Shown: positions 1 through 6,572 of the stretch, piece by piece | Layout of the letters: every line of letters begins with the position of its first letter | How positions within the stretch are numbered: position 1 is the first letter of the stretch | Source of the DNA: Robertmurraya kyonggiensis | Lineage (GTDB): Bacteria; Bacillota; Bacilli; Bacillales; Cytobacillaceae | Length of the DNA stretch: 64,000 nucleotides | Assembly (NCBI RefSeq): GCF_005116465.1 | Contig: NZ_SWBM01000004.1 | Location: 62,001-126,000, forward strand | Direction of reading: 5' to 3' | Notes under the pieces: model-generated | The model's database searches: none | What the model was told of the DNA's origin: nothing | Seen by the model: only the letters and a program-made list of their open reading frames with translations | Translations under genes and position numbers: made by a program

Positions 1-267
1 TCACCTCTCGTTGAGTGCGTAAATTATCTTTCCTTTATAATTTCTCACTGGCTCCACTTTGTAGGCGCTGTGAATTCCAAGCTCACGTTGCAGGTTCCTC
101 ACGAGCTCCTGGTCATCAAGACAAAGCTCGATCAACATACAAGCAAAAGGAGTTGGCTTCATATTACATGCTGTGGCTAGTCTTCTAAGCTTCGACTCAT
201 ACTCGTTGCTCATGGATAGATTCACCCGATTAACTTTCTTGTTCCCTAAGCCTTTCCCTTCTATCAT
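1..267 (-). CDS. Small prophage protein, possibly ribbon-helix-helix
   Basis: An 88-residue basic protein of unknown function. An upstream in-frame TTG at 288 exists, but ATG 267 has GGGAGG nine bases before it, so I prefer ATG. The N-terminal part (NRVNLSMSNEYESKLRRLA) looks like the strand-helix start of a MetJ/Arc-type DNA-binding fold; this is a weak fold-level inference. It lies on the minus strand with the next small gene, divergent from the plus-strand accessory cluster, so it may belong to a module that continues outside the window. Confidence 0.6.
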   Translation of the reverse strand: MIEGKGLGNKKVNRVNLSMSNEYESKLRRLATACNMKPTPFACMLIELCLDDQELVRNLQRELGIHSAYKVEPVRNYKGKIIYALNER

Positions 268-357
268 TTTTGGCAACCTCCCATCCAATTGTCATGACAA
301 TTACCAATGTCAACCGTGTAACTGAGTAACAAATTTTCTCAAAAGGGAGGAGGGGTA

Positions 358-561
358 TTACCTCCCGACAACTATCTTAATGCCCCCTCCCTCACTCTTT
401 TTTACAATCCTGAGTGCTTGGTCCTGCTTCTGGATATCAGCTAAGATAAGTTCCTTCACATATCCGCTGAAATTCCTCCCCTCTACGTGTTTTAAAATAC
501 GTTGGTCTTGCAGATTCGTATAATTAAATGCGACTGGCTTCGAGAACCGGTTGCCACCCAT
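358..561 (-). CDS. Small prophage protein, possibly ribbon-helix-helix
   Basis: A 67-residue protein starting at ATG 561 behind a strong AGGAGGTGAATCG site. The order is a beta-like stretch, a helix (QRILKHVEG) and a second helix with a YVKELILADI-type pattern, as in small arc/ParG-like DNA-binding proteins; the family assignment is tentative. The C-terminal end is glycine rich. It is transcribed away from the zinc-ribbon/PH gene and towards the previous small gene, probably as a pair. It could regulate the divergent promoter region at 562-697. Confidence 0.6.
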   Translation of the reverse strand: MGGNRFSKPVAFNYTNLQDQRILKHVEGRNFSGYVKELILADIQKQDQALRIVKKSEGGGIKIVVGR

Positions 562-593
562 CGATTCACCTCCTTGTCTGATATTAGTAAACG

Positions 594-662
594 ATATGAG
601 CGCTATCAGCGATATAGACCAAGTTTTTAGAGGACTTTTGAAATAGGTGTAGAATGTATAAT
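594..662. promoter_or_regulatory. Divergent intergenic control region
   Basis: The space between the minus-strand small genes and the plus-strand zinc-ribbon/PH gene holds a near-palindrome centred on AGCGCT (594-612) with CGATAT repeated on both sides. A TATAAT hexamer at 657-662 is well placed to start the plus-strand cluster; I see no good -35. Treat as a candidate operator/promoter only. Confidence 0.3.
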
Positions 663-697
663 TATGGGTTTATATTTAATATTTGGAGGTAATTATC

Positions 698-1207
698 ATG
701 AAGTTTTGTCCAGAGTGTGGAACAAAAGCCGAAGGAATGAAGTTTTGTCCTGAGTGTGGATATAAATTAGGTGAGGTTGCTGCAGCTGCTACGGTTCCAG
801 TAGAAACTGTTCAACCTACACAAAACGAAGAACAGACCATCGCTGAATATCAGACCTATATGTTTGGTATGGAGAATAAGAAAAGCTCTATCGGGAAATT
901 TGAATTGTCAGTCCCTCAGTTCAAATACATACTGACTAGCCAAAGACTTCTTATCGAAAAAGTAGGCGTTATGTCCAAGAAGCGTGATGAAATTGAGCTA
1001 TATAAAGTAAACGATATTGTGGTTAGCCAGGGATTGAAGGATAAAATTGCTGGTGTGGGAGATATTGAAGTATTGAGCTCAGATAGCTCTTTACCTACTC
1101 TAACCCTGAAGAGAATTAAGAACCCTTACGATGTAAAGGAAGCAATTAGAAAAGCTGTTATGAGCCGAAAGGACAGCATGAATATCAGCTACAGACAGGA
1201 GATTTAA
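698..1207 (+). CDS. Zinc-ribbon plus PH-like domain protein
   Basis: A 169-residue protein. ATG 698 is preceded by GGAGG, which decides the start over an in-frame TTG at 683. The N-terminus has two CPECG knuckles (about residues 4-8 and 17-21), a classic zinc ribbon. A low-complexity Ala/Val/Glu linker follows, then from about residue 55 a bacterial PH-like domain (the QFKYILTSQRLLIEKVG stretch, the typical 'T..RL..' strand pair of YdbT/bPH proteins). Cytoplasmic, no membrane segment. It is the first gene of a plus-strand accessory cluster of the prophage; its function is unknown. Confidence 0.75.
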   Translation: MKFCPECGTKAEGMKFCPECGYKLGEVAAAATVPVETVQPTQNEEQTIAEYQTYMFGMENKKSSIGKFELSVPQFKYILTSQRLLIEKVGVMSKKRDEIELYKVNDIVVSQGLKDKIAGVGDIEVLSSDSSLPTLTLKRIKNPYDVKEAIRKAVMSRKDSMNISYRQEI

Positions 1208-1214
1208 AAGTTTT

Positions 1215-1490
1215 ATGGAAATACTTTTAGAGATACACCTTACGACATTCACACCAGTAGGACCTAACAGAGGTATGCGAAGAGGACTATTTAAGGTTAA
1301 TGATAGGGACTATAATAAGGACCCCTTATTTACTGCATCTGTTGAAGCTTACAAATTTATCGAACAAATTCATAGAGACGCCAAATACATGGGCCTCAAC
1401 ATAGATAAAGTTTTATGGGAAGATGAGGATATCACTGAAGAAGTAAAGAAGATAAGACCAATAATACCTGAAGATAATTTACCATTTTAG
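1215..1490 (+). CDS. Hypothetical protein with SSB-like C-terminal tip
   Basis: A 91-residue acidic protein that I do not recognise. It begins seven bases after the PH gene, so the two are probably cotranscribed; AGGAGA within the end of the preceding gene may be its distant ribosome site. The C-terminal end PEDNLPF resembles the acidic DDLPF/DDIPF tip with which single-stranded-DNA-binding proteins recruit partners. A transcription terminator follows immediately. Confidence 0.6.
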   Translation: MEILLEIHLTTFTPVGPNRGMRRGLFKVNDRDYNKDPLFTASVEAYKFIEQIHRDAKYMGLNIDKVLWEDEDITEEVKKIRPIIPEDNLPF

Positions 1491-1516
1491 CCCCTCTTTT
1501 GAGGGGTTACTTTATT
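1491..1516 (+). terminator. Rho-independent terminator
   Basis: CCCCTC, loop TTTT, GAGGGG, then a T-rich tail (ttactttattt), directly after the stop codon of the 91-residue gene. It separates the PH-domain gene pair from the XRE regulators downstream. Confidence 0.7.
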
Positions 1517-1533
1517 TCGAAGGAGCATAGAAA

Positions 1534-1842
1534 TTGAAGGACATCGGACAGGTAATCAAAGAACAGAGATTAAAACGAGATATCCCACAAAATGAATTAG
1601 CAGACAGATTAGGAGTTGCGCCAAGTTTTTTGTCAAAAATTGAAAATGGGCAGAAAACAATTAGTATAACTAGATTGTTAGAAATAGGAGAAATATTAGG
1701 AATTAACTTTTTTGAACACTCCGATCAAGATGATGATTTATACATGAAATGGAAAGAAGTGATTAGAGTATTTGAAGAAAAGGGAGTTACACCAGACCAA
1801 ATGTTAAATTTTATAAAGGCTATAGAGAAATTAGGCAAATAG
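1534..1842 (+). CDS. XRE-family transcriptional regulator
   Basis: A 102-residue DNA-binding protein starting at TTG 1534 with AAGGAG upstream. Residues 5-60 form a helix-turn-helix of the Cro/CI (HTH_3) type: IKEQRLKRDIPQNELADRL, then APSFLSKIENGQ as the recognition helix region. The C-terminal 40 residues are acidic and could mediate oligomerisation, similar in size to SinR-like regulators. It is followed by a second XRE gene 39 bases later. The usual immunity repressor of this prophage is at 36.6 kb, so this pair probably governs the accessory cluster. Confidence 0.85.
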   Translation: MKDIGQVIKEQRLKRDIPQNELADRLGVAPSFLSKIENGQKTISITRLLEIGEILGINFFEHSDQDDDLYMKWKEVIRVFEEKGVTPDQMLNFIKAIEKLGK

Positions 1843-1881
1843 AATTTTAATTTTGTAGAGTATTGTGAAGGAGTTGATATT

Positions 1882-2265
1882 TTGCATTTCGGATCATTAC
1901 TAAAGAAGACAAGAATCGAAGCTAATCTTACCCAAGAGGAAATTGCAGAACAATTATTTTGCAGTAGAAGTGTAGTAAGCAAATTAGAATCAGATAGTTT
2001 GTCTTTGTCAACGACAAGGGCGATTGGATGGTTTGATAAAGCAAATAGAAGAGATATCATTTTCGCATTTGCGAATGGAATCAATCCTGAAGATATTGTG
2101 AAATTTGCATTTAAAAAAGACTATCTTGATAAGATGAATGAGATAAGTCAATTCAAATCGAATGGAAGTTTCACCGTAGAAGATTTAGAACAATTTATTG
2201 TCGCAAAATCAGACGAATTAAGACAGTGGAGAAAGTACTTATTAGATTTAATTAGTGTTAGGTAG
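1882..2265 (+). CDS. XRE-family transcriptional regulator
   Basis: A 127-residue protein starting at TTG 1882 behind GAAGGAG. Residues 3-55 hold a helix-turn-helix (LLKKTRIEANLTQEEIAEQL followed by SRSVVSKLES). The C-terminal 70 residues are helical and unlike the usual repressor dimerisation domain. It lies in tandem with another XRE gene, and both use TTG starts. The target sites are unknown; the repeat-rich region at 594-618 is one candidate. Confidence 0.8.
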   Translation: MHFGSLLKKTRIEANLTQEEIAEQLFCSRSVVSKLESDSLSLSTTRAIGWFDKANRRDIIFAFANGINPEDIVKFAFKKDYLDKMNEISQFKSNGSFTVEDLEQFIVAKSDELRQWRKYLLDLISVR

Positions 2266-2307
2266 TCTTCAATAATCAATCACCTTCACTTCAAAGGAGA
2301 TATCTAA

Positions 2308-2478
2308 ATGAATGTCACAGTAATTGAAGGTAAACATACAAAAGAAAACATGCAAAAAATTTACCAATTGATTGCAAATTGGATTAACGAAGGCAAATAT
2401 ATTCCAAATTTAACCGATGATGAAAAAGACATGAGCAGTGATCAGATACTAATAAAGCGTGTATATGAGAAAATGTAA
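2308..2478 (+). CDS. Small hypothetical prophage protein (56 aa)
   Basis: Starts at ATG 2308 with AAAGGAG eight bases upstream and ends at TAA 2476-2478. It is a short mixed protein with an N-terminal helix (KENMQKIYQLIANWINEGKY) and an acidic middle. No known family is recognised. The good ribosome site, cluster position and matching base composition support that it is real. Confidence 0.6.
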   Translation: MNVTVIEGKHTKENMQKIYQLIANWINEGKYIPNLTDDEKDMSSDQILIKRVYEKM

Positions 2479-2572
2479 TAACTAATTTCACTTAGGGCTT
2501 TTTTATTTCACTAAATGTACACAAGGAGATCCTACTCTTTTGGATAATATGTACTAAAAGGAGAGGATTATT

Positions 2573-2815
2573 GTGAGGGAAAGTAACATACGTTGTCAAT
2601 TGTGTATGCATGAAATTCTACCAGAGGATGCTGTTATTCTTACTAAATTGTACAATGTCATTCATGAAGATTGTTCAGAAGAGAATTCTTACGGAAAAAT
2701 TGATAAGGGGATATTTTTTGAAGTAGCTGGAAGAAACTTTGCGTATTTTCAAGAATTCGTAATTAAGTTTTATAAAATGGGATTATACAAAAAAGATGAA
2801 GCCCCTACTCAATAA
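2573..2815 (+). CDS. Small putative zinc-binding protein
   Basis: An 80-residue protein from GTG 2573, with AAAGGAGAGG upstream. CQLC near residue 8 and HEDC near residue 31 suggest a four-ligand (C-C-H-C) zinc site, like a treble-clef or degenerate LIM-type knuckle. The rest is aromatic-rich and unassigned. It is the last plus-strand gene of the cluster and converges with the amidase; its end overlaps a two-way terminator. Confidence 0.6.
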   Translation: MRESNIRCQLCMHEILPEDAVILTKLYNVIHEDCSEENSYGKIDKGIFFEVAGRNFAYFQEFVIKFYKMGLYKKDEAPTQ

Positions 2816-2832
2816 GAGTAAGGGCTTTTTCG
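2799..2832. terminator. Terminator between convergent genes
   Basis: AAGCCCCTACTC, short loop, AGAGTAAGGGCTT, then TTTTT in the plus direction. The left arm overlaps the last codons of the zinc-binding protein. A T-rich stretch also follows in the minus direction, so it may end amidase transcripts too. Confidence 0.75.
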
Positions 2833-2854
2833 GTAAGAACTAGGTGTAAATTTA

Positions 2855-3835
2855 TTATGCAAGTAATTTCTCGAAAGTATTCTTACCCGCGATGGCATCC
2901 TGAGTAATTTTGCGATCCTTTTGAAGGTCTAGCACAGCCTTCGCAGTGTTATCACCATATTCACCGTCAATCTTACCAGGATTATAACCAGCGCAATGTA
3001 GCAAGCCTTGAAGGATATATACAAGATTACCTTTTGCCCCTTTTCTAATTGACTGAACAGCTGCTTTCGTTTTAGGTCCCCATTTACCATCAACAACAAG
3101 ACGAGCATTGAATTGCTTATTAAGTTCTGTCTGTAATGCTTTAATAACAGCAGTTCGAGTTTTAGGACCACATTTACCATCAACTACTAATCCAGAATTG
3201 TAATTCTTGTTTAACCAGGACTGGAACACAGAGATTTGATTCTTTTTCGCTTCTGCAGGTTTAGTTTGAACTGTTGGTTTGGACACAGGCTTTACTTCCT
3301 TCTTTTTCAGTCCAAATGCTTTAACTAGACCATTGACGTGACCTTGAGCAATTTCATCTAAATAAGAGTCTTGCTTAAGTTTAGCTGCATCACTAGCGTT
3401 ATCGATAAAACCATTCTCAGTCAAGATAGCCGGCATGTTTGTTTGTCGAAGCACTTGATAATTTGCACGCTTTTCCCCTCTGTCCTTAAGTCCAGAAGGA
3501 TTTAATATCTCTGGATGAATGACATTTTGGTGAGCGATTGAAGCAGCACTTGCGCTTGTGTACACGAACGTCTCAAAGCCTGTTCCCCGACCTGCGTTGA
3601 TGTGAATTGACATAAAGTAGTCTGCCCCCCATCCATTGGCCATGTCGGCACGCTCTCCCAGTGGAATAAACACATCAGTTTCACGGCTTAATTTGACTTG
3701 AGTGTTTTCATAGTTTAAGAGCAAAGACTTAATTTTTAGGGCAATTGCAAGTGAAAGGTATTTTTCAAATAAACCGTTAGCAGTTGCACCTGGGTCCGTT
3801 CCTCCGTGTCCTGGGTCAATAAAGAATTTAACCAT
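2855..3835 (-). CDS. Endolysin: N-acetylmuramoyl-L-alanine amidase
   Basis: A 326-residue phage lysis enzyme that cleaves the bond between muramic acid and L-alanine in the cell wall. Residues 1-175 form a zinc-dependent Amidase_3 domain: His10 (DPGHGGTDPGA), Glu24 and His78 (SIHINA) are the zinc ligands, and the Glu near 141 (LTENGFIDN) is catalytic. A Lys/Pro linker follows, then peptidoglycan-binding repeats from about residue 200, including two VVDGK.GPKT repeats and a last repeat with the IDGEYG motif. There is no signal peptide, so export needs the holin next door, whose stop codon overlaps this start. Confidence 0.95.
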   Translation of the reverse strand: MVKFFIDPGHGGTDPGATANGLFEKYLSLAIALKIKSLLLNYENTQVKLSRETDVFIPLGERADMANGWGADYFMSIHINAGRGTGFETFVYTSASAASIAHQNVIHPEILNPSGLKDRGEKRANYQVLRQTNMPAILTENGFIDNASDAAKLKQDSYLDEIAQGHVNGLVKAFGLKKKEVKPVSKPTVQTKPAEAKKNQISVFQSWLNKNYNSGLVVDGKCGPKTRTAVIKALQTELNKQFNARLVVDGKWGPKTKAAVQSIRKGAKGNLVYILQGLLHCAGYNPGKIDGEYGDNTAKAVLDLQKDRKITQDAIAGKNTFEKLLA

Positions 3836-4242
3836 TACTTCTCACCCTTCCCATTTACTTTTTCTTTTAAAACAGCAATAATATTTGTCAAAGGTCCAAG
3901 AGGTACACCGATTTTTCCAGCGTTTTCAGTGATACTAATAAACTCGATTGCGATATAAGCCCATGCAGCTCCTTCCCCACCAGTTGCCGTTCCATTTAAG
4001 GAAAGCTCAATAAGATAAAGCAATCCAATTAAAATAAGAACAATGAGTTTCTTAATGAAGCCCCTCCATCCTTTTGAGCTATTTAATTCTTTATTAACAG
4101 TCGCACATAGTAATCCCGTAATATAATCTGCGAGCATGACCACTAATAACACCGAAACCGCTAATCCGAAACTACCTACCAACGCTGACCAAAAAGCAGC
4201 TATTGCACCAATTCCTAAACTTAATACGTGTTGCTTTTCCAA
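3835..4242 (-). CDS. Phage holin (Phage_holin_4 / BhlA-TcdE-like)
   Basis: A 135-residue membrane protein that would permeabilise the membrane at the end of the lytic cycle. An ATG exists at 4353, but it lies in the end of the tail gene, upstream of a terminator hairpin. TTG 4242 has AGAAGG eight bases upstream and gives the normal family length, so I use it. Hydrophobic segments at about 8-35, 65-85 and 95-110, with the ADYITGL signature typical of the family. The stop overlaps the amidase start by one base. Confidence 0.85.
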   Translation of the reverse strand: MEKQHVLSLGIGAIAAFWSALVGSFGLAVSVLLVVMLADYITGLLCATVNKELNSSKGWRGFIKKLIVLILIGLLYLIELSLNGTATGGEGAAWAYIAIEFISITENAGKIGVPLGPLTNIIAVLKEKVNGKGEK

Positions 4243-4304
4243 TTTGAACGACCTTCTCTCTAATATGAATGGCCACGATCGGTTCGAGGCGACTTGAATC
4301 TTGA

Positions 4305-4338
4305 TGAAAAAATAAAAGAGCCCTAAAAATAGGACTCT
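4305..4338 (-). terminator. Terminator between tail and lysis genes
   Basis: On the minus strand AGAGTCCTA, loop TTTT, TAGGGCTCT (nine pairs with one G-U), then TTTATTTTTT. It begins at the stop codon of the Gp37-like gene. It should reduce read-through into the holin-amidase pair. Confidence 0.8.
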
Positions 4339-5476
4339 ACCTTCTAACTTCATTGCTGATTTGTGATAATTCTTGTTTAATTTTCTTTATGAGTGTCGGT
4401 CTGTCATTACCAAAGACCGCCTCGATACGGTACCCAGTAGATTCATAGATTTCTTTAATCTCTGTAATCCTGGTATCCATCGTCACGAGCCAATCTTTAT
4501 TTTGAACCGTTACAATATCCCCTAAATTGTAGTCCACCTCATACTTAAAAGGACTCTTTGTGAGGATCTGCCCTTCTAAATATTCCTCGTTCAGTAATTC
4601 ATTCAACTGCTGTTGCCCTCTATCGGTCAGATTTTGAACGATAGTCTGTTCTGGGAGTGGTTGGTCATCCTCGTCCTTTTCTTCTACGTCACGTGCATCG
4701 ATAAAGACCTCATGACGTTCCAAGTCGGTATTGGTTCCAAACTCTACAATTCGCCTTTCTGCACCTTCTCCTTGCCCACCTACATAAGCAGCGTTCTTAT
4801 AATTGAGTTCGCTTTCGGTGTATGCCAACTGCTTAAGCGAGTCAAATTGTGGACTAAAAATAACAGGAGGATTTTCGGACTGATTCGCGGTTAAGTCCTT
4901 TCCTTCCGCAACATCAAATACCCATTTCTTAACTTGGGTGTCAATATGAATGTCCCATCCTAATCCAGTATTTAAAGAAATAGAGGATATCTCTTCAGCA
5001 AGGTTTTTGAAACGTGACTGCCAGCTGATAGAAGACCCTCTATTTTGGTTAGGTGCAATTATGATGTTATCAATCTTACGCTTTGGATCTACAGGATTAA
5101 CAACGTTTGTGTCGATAAAGTGCTTCATAACAGTCTCAGCGTTACCCTGTTTATTATCATAGGCAGTGGTGGACGGCGGTACGGTGATTCTCTGGCCAAT
5201 CACAACCTTTAATGCTAATCCTTTAATGAGCCAGTTTTCTGTGATTTTCCCGTTTTCATCGAGCTCGATTTCACGATGTTTTATGATAAATGCTTTTCTA
5301 GGATTTATCATGATAATGTTGTTTTTGATTAGGTGCTCAACATATTTTTTGTAACGATTGATACGGAGCTCAATGCTCCCCATCCCGTGAAAAGAGAACA
5401 CCGGGAGCATTGATTCATAGTTATCGATTTCACCAAGTAACTCAAAATCAGGTGAGATAATTCGGATTGGTTGCAT
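4337..5476 (-). CDS. Tail protein, siphovirus ReqiPepy6 Gp37-like
   Basis: A 379-residue tail-tip component. Start ATG 5476 has GGGAGGTGAAC upstream. The N-terminal MQPIRIISPDFELLGEIDNY and the LGDIVTVQNKDW stretch near residue 325 match the Gp37-like family common in Bacillus prophages; this family often takes the place of a tail-associated lysin. No catalytic motif for wall degradation is visible. It follows the fibre and small tail genes but is separated from them by a plus-strand gene, an unusual interruption. Confidence 0.8.
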   Translation of the reverse strand: MQPIRIISPDFELLGEIDNYESMLPVFSFHGMGSIELRINRYKKYVEHLIKNNIIMINPRKAFIIKHREIELDENGKITENWLIKGLALKVVIGQRITVPPSTTAYDNKQGNAETVMKHFIDTNVVNPVDPKRKIDNIIIAPNQNRGSSISWQSRFKNLAEEISSISLNTGLGWDIHIDTQVKKWVFDVAEGKDLTANQSENPPVIFSPQFDSLKQLAYTESELNYKNAAYVGGQGEGAERRIVEFGTNTDLERHEVFIDARDVEEKDEDDQPLPEQTIVQNLTDRGQQQLNELLNEEYLEGQILTKSPFKYEVDYNLGDIVTVQNKDWLVTMDTRITEIKEIYESTGYRIEAVFGNDRPTLIKKIKQELSQISNEVRR

Positions 5477-5500
5477 AGTTCACCTCCCAATTAAAGGAAA

Positions 5501-5541
5501 CACCTCCTTCGATGTCGAATGTTGTAGATTGGAAGGAGGTG
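5501..5541 (+). promoter_or_regulatory. Inverted repeat burying a Shine-Dalgarno site
   Basis: CACCTCCTTC (5501-5510) is the exact complement of GAAGGAGGTG (5532-5541), separated by 21 bases. The right arm is the ribosome binding site of the plus-strand gene starting at 5547. Any plus-strand RNA that includes both arms would hide this site in a 10-bp stem; an RNA starting inside the loop would not. I see no clear promoter in the loop. Confidence 0.6.
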
Positions 5542-5546
5542 ATAAT

Positions 5547-5942
5547 ATGGCTAAAAACTTTTTTGAAAAGAATGACTTTAAAGGGATTACGACTTTATCA
5601 CTTTATAGTATAGTAGCTATCCAAGATGAAAACTTTGAAAAGAAAAATAGTATTATTTTCTTTACTGCTTCTGGCATGATTCAGGCAGAGGAAATGCTTC
5701 CTAATAAGATCGAAGAGCGGACAACTGACCTTGAAACCTCGGACAAGTTGATTCGATCCGCTCTGAAAAATAGAGATAAAATGTTAAGAGAACATGACAA
5801 CGAGAAATTACTTGAAGAAAACACTAGTTTCATCTTAAAAAATGTTAAAATCAAATCTCTTGATGGAAATACTACCAATGTTCCGATAATGATTTTATTT
5901 TCTGATAGCATTGTTGGGATAACTCTTGGAAATCTTGATTAA
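5547..5942 (+). CDS. Unknown plus-strand gene inside the tail operon
   Basis: A 131-residue protein that I do not recognise. ATG 5547 follows AAGGAGGTGAT, an almost perfect match to the 16S rRNA end, which decides it over the upstream TTG 5529. It is soluble and lysine/glutamate rich; the strand-like SLYSIVAIQDENF and the C-terminal MILFSDSIVGITLGNLD suggest a small beta-containing fold. It is AT-richer than the tail genes and runs against them, so it is a likely moron acquired separately. A terminator (5974-6003) follows, and its last 71 bases overlap a small minus-strand gene. Confidence 0.65.
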   Translation: MAKNFFEKNDFKGITTLSLYSIVAIQDENFEKKNSIIFFTASGMIQAEEMLPNKIEERTTDLETSDKLIRSALKNRDKMLREHDNEKLLEENTSFILKNVKIKSLDGNTTNVPIMILFSDSIVGITLGNLD

Positions 5943-6054
5943 GTAATCCTTCATCGATGTGAATATTGATTTCAGTCACCGTTCCTACGGTGACTTTTTT
6001 TTCAAGTTGAGATACTCGGTTTTCTATATTTGTAATTTTTTGTTCAACATCCAA
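5872..6054 (-). CDS. Small coiled-coil phage protein
   Basis: About 60 residues. I choose TTG 6054, eight bases after GAGG; GTG 6063 is an alternative. The first 25 residues form a heptad pattern (EQKITNIENRVSQLEKKVT), so a short coiled coil is likely, followed by a polar tail. It overlaps the 3' end of the plus-strand gene by 71 bases. Small coiled-coil proteins often sit between fibre and lysis genes, but no family is named here. Confidence 0.5.
   Translation of the reverse strand: MDVEQKITNIENRVSQLEKKVTVGTVTEINIHIDEGLLNQDFQELSQQCYQKIKSLSEHW
5974..6003 (+). terminator. Terminator of the counter-oriented gene
   Basis: AGTCACCG, loop TTCCTA, CGGTGACT, then eight T bases on the plus strand. 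The same DNA encodes Lys-Lys-Val-Thr-Val of the coiled-coil gene on the other strand. Confidence 0.75.
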
Positions 6055-6078
6055 TTTATTCACCTCTTTTCAAAACAT

Positions 6079-6107
6079 AAAAAAATACACCCTCCTTTCA
6101 GGTGTTT
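6079..6107 (-). terminator. Possible weak terminator
   Basis: On the minus strand ACACC, loop TGAAAGGAG, GGTGT, then ATTTTTTT after the 56-residue gene. The stem is short, so strength is doubtful. Confidence 0.4.
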
Positions 6108-6108
6108 A

Positions 6109-6279
6109 TTATCCTAAAGCTTCAATTGTTCTTTCTGCAATTTCGATTTCAACCTCTGAGCGAATCGGCATTTCTATCCCACTAATCACCTTCGTTTCTG
6201 GAACATCCGTAATGGCCATTTTATTAGCCATCACCAAAGTAGCATAAGAGTTTACTAACATTTCTTGGACTTTGTTCAT
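6109..6279 (-). CDS. Small phage protein (56 aa), CD1375-like in appearance
   Basis: ATG 6279 overlaps the preceding stop in an ATGA junction, so translation is coupled. The sequence has an N-terminal helix (VQEMLVNSYATLVMANKM), a 'DVPE' turn and an acidic C-terminal helix. Size, position after the fibre and pattern resemble the CD1375/XkdX-type small tail proteins, but I assign this only by resemblance. Function unknown; possibly a fibre assembly partner. Confidence 0.6.
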   Translation of the reverse strand: MNKVQEMLVNSYATLVMANKMAITDVPETKVISGIEMPIRSEVEIEIAERTIEALG

Positions 6280-6560
6280 AGTAAGCCAACCTCCATCATT
6301 GTATTTAGAATAGCGATTTGTAATTCAGCTTGTTTCACTTCATCTTCTGAGGGTTCGAGTGATTTCAACAGTTCCTCTGCCTCTATGTCTGCTTGCAACT
6401 TCCCTTCTACTACTTCACCATTTACGAGTTTAGGAGAGTAAAATGATAAGGGTTTGTCGATTTCAACCAAAACTTCGTTTTCTAACGGAATATAGTCATC
6501 ATTCACAATTTTATCTTTAGTGTAATCTCCGTTTTCGTCAAAAACTAAGATTTTTTTCAT
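6276..6560 (-). CDS. Small tail-region protein (XkdW-like)
   Basis: A 94-residue acidic protein starting at ATG 6560. It has an N-terminal beta-rich part (ILVFDENGDYTKD) and a long C-terminal helix (DEVKQAELQIAILNTMMEVG). Proteins of this size and pattern sit after fibre genes in PBSX-like phages (XkdW) and may act as fibre chaperones; this role is inferred from position. Thirteen bases separate it from the fibre gene. Confidence 0.6.
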   Translation of the reverse strand: MKKILVFDENGDYTKDKIVNDDYIPLENEVLVEIDKPLSFYSPKLVNGEVVEGKLQADIEAEELLKSLEPSEDEVKQAELQIAILNTMMEVGLL

Positions 6561-6572
6561 AGTTTTACCCCT

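Noticed and set aside
1-700. Second prophage attachment site within the window
   Set aside because: I found no copy of the tRNA-Arg 3' sequence there, and the genes at the edge look like phage genes that continue outward.
4243-4353. Extended holin N-terminus from ATG 4353
   Set aside because: It would be translated through the tail terminator hairpin, has no ribosome site and is longer than the family; TTG 4242 fits better.
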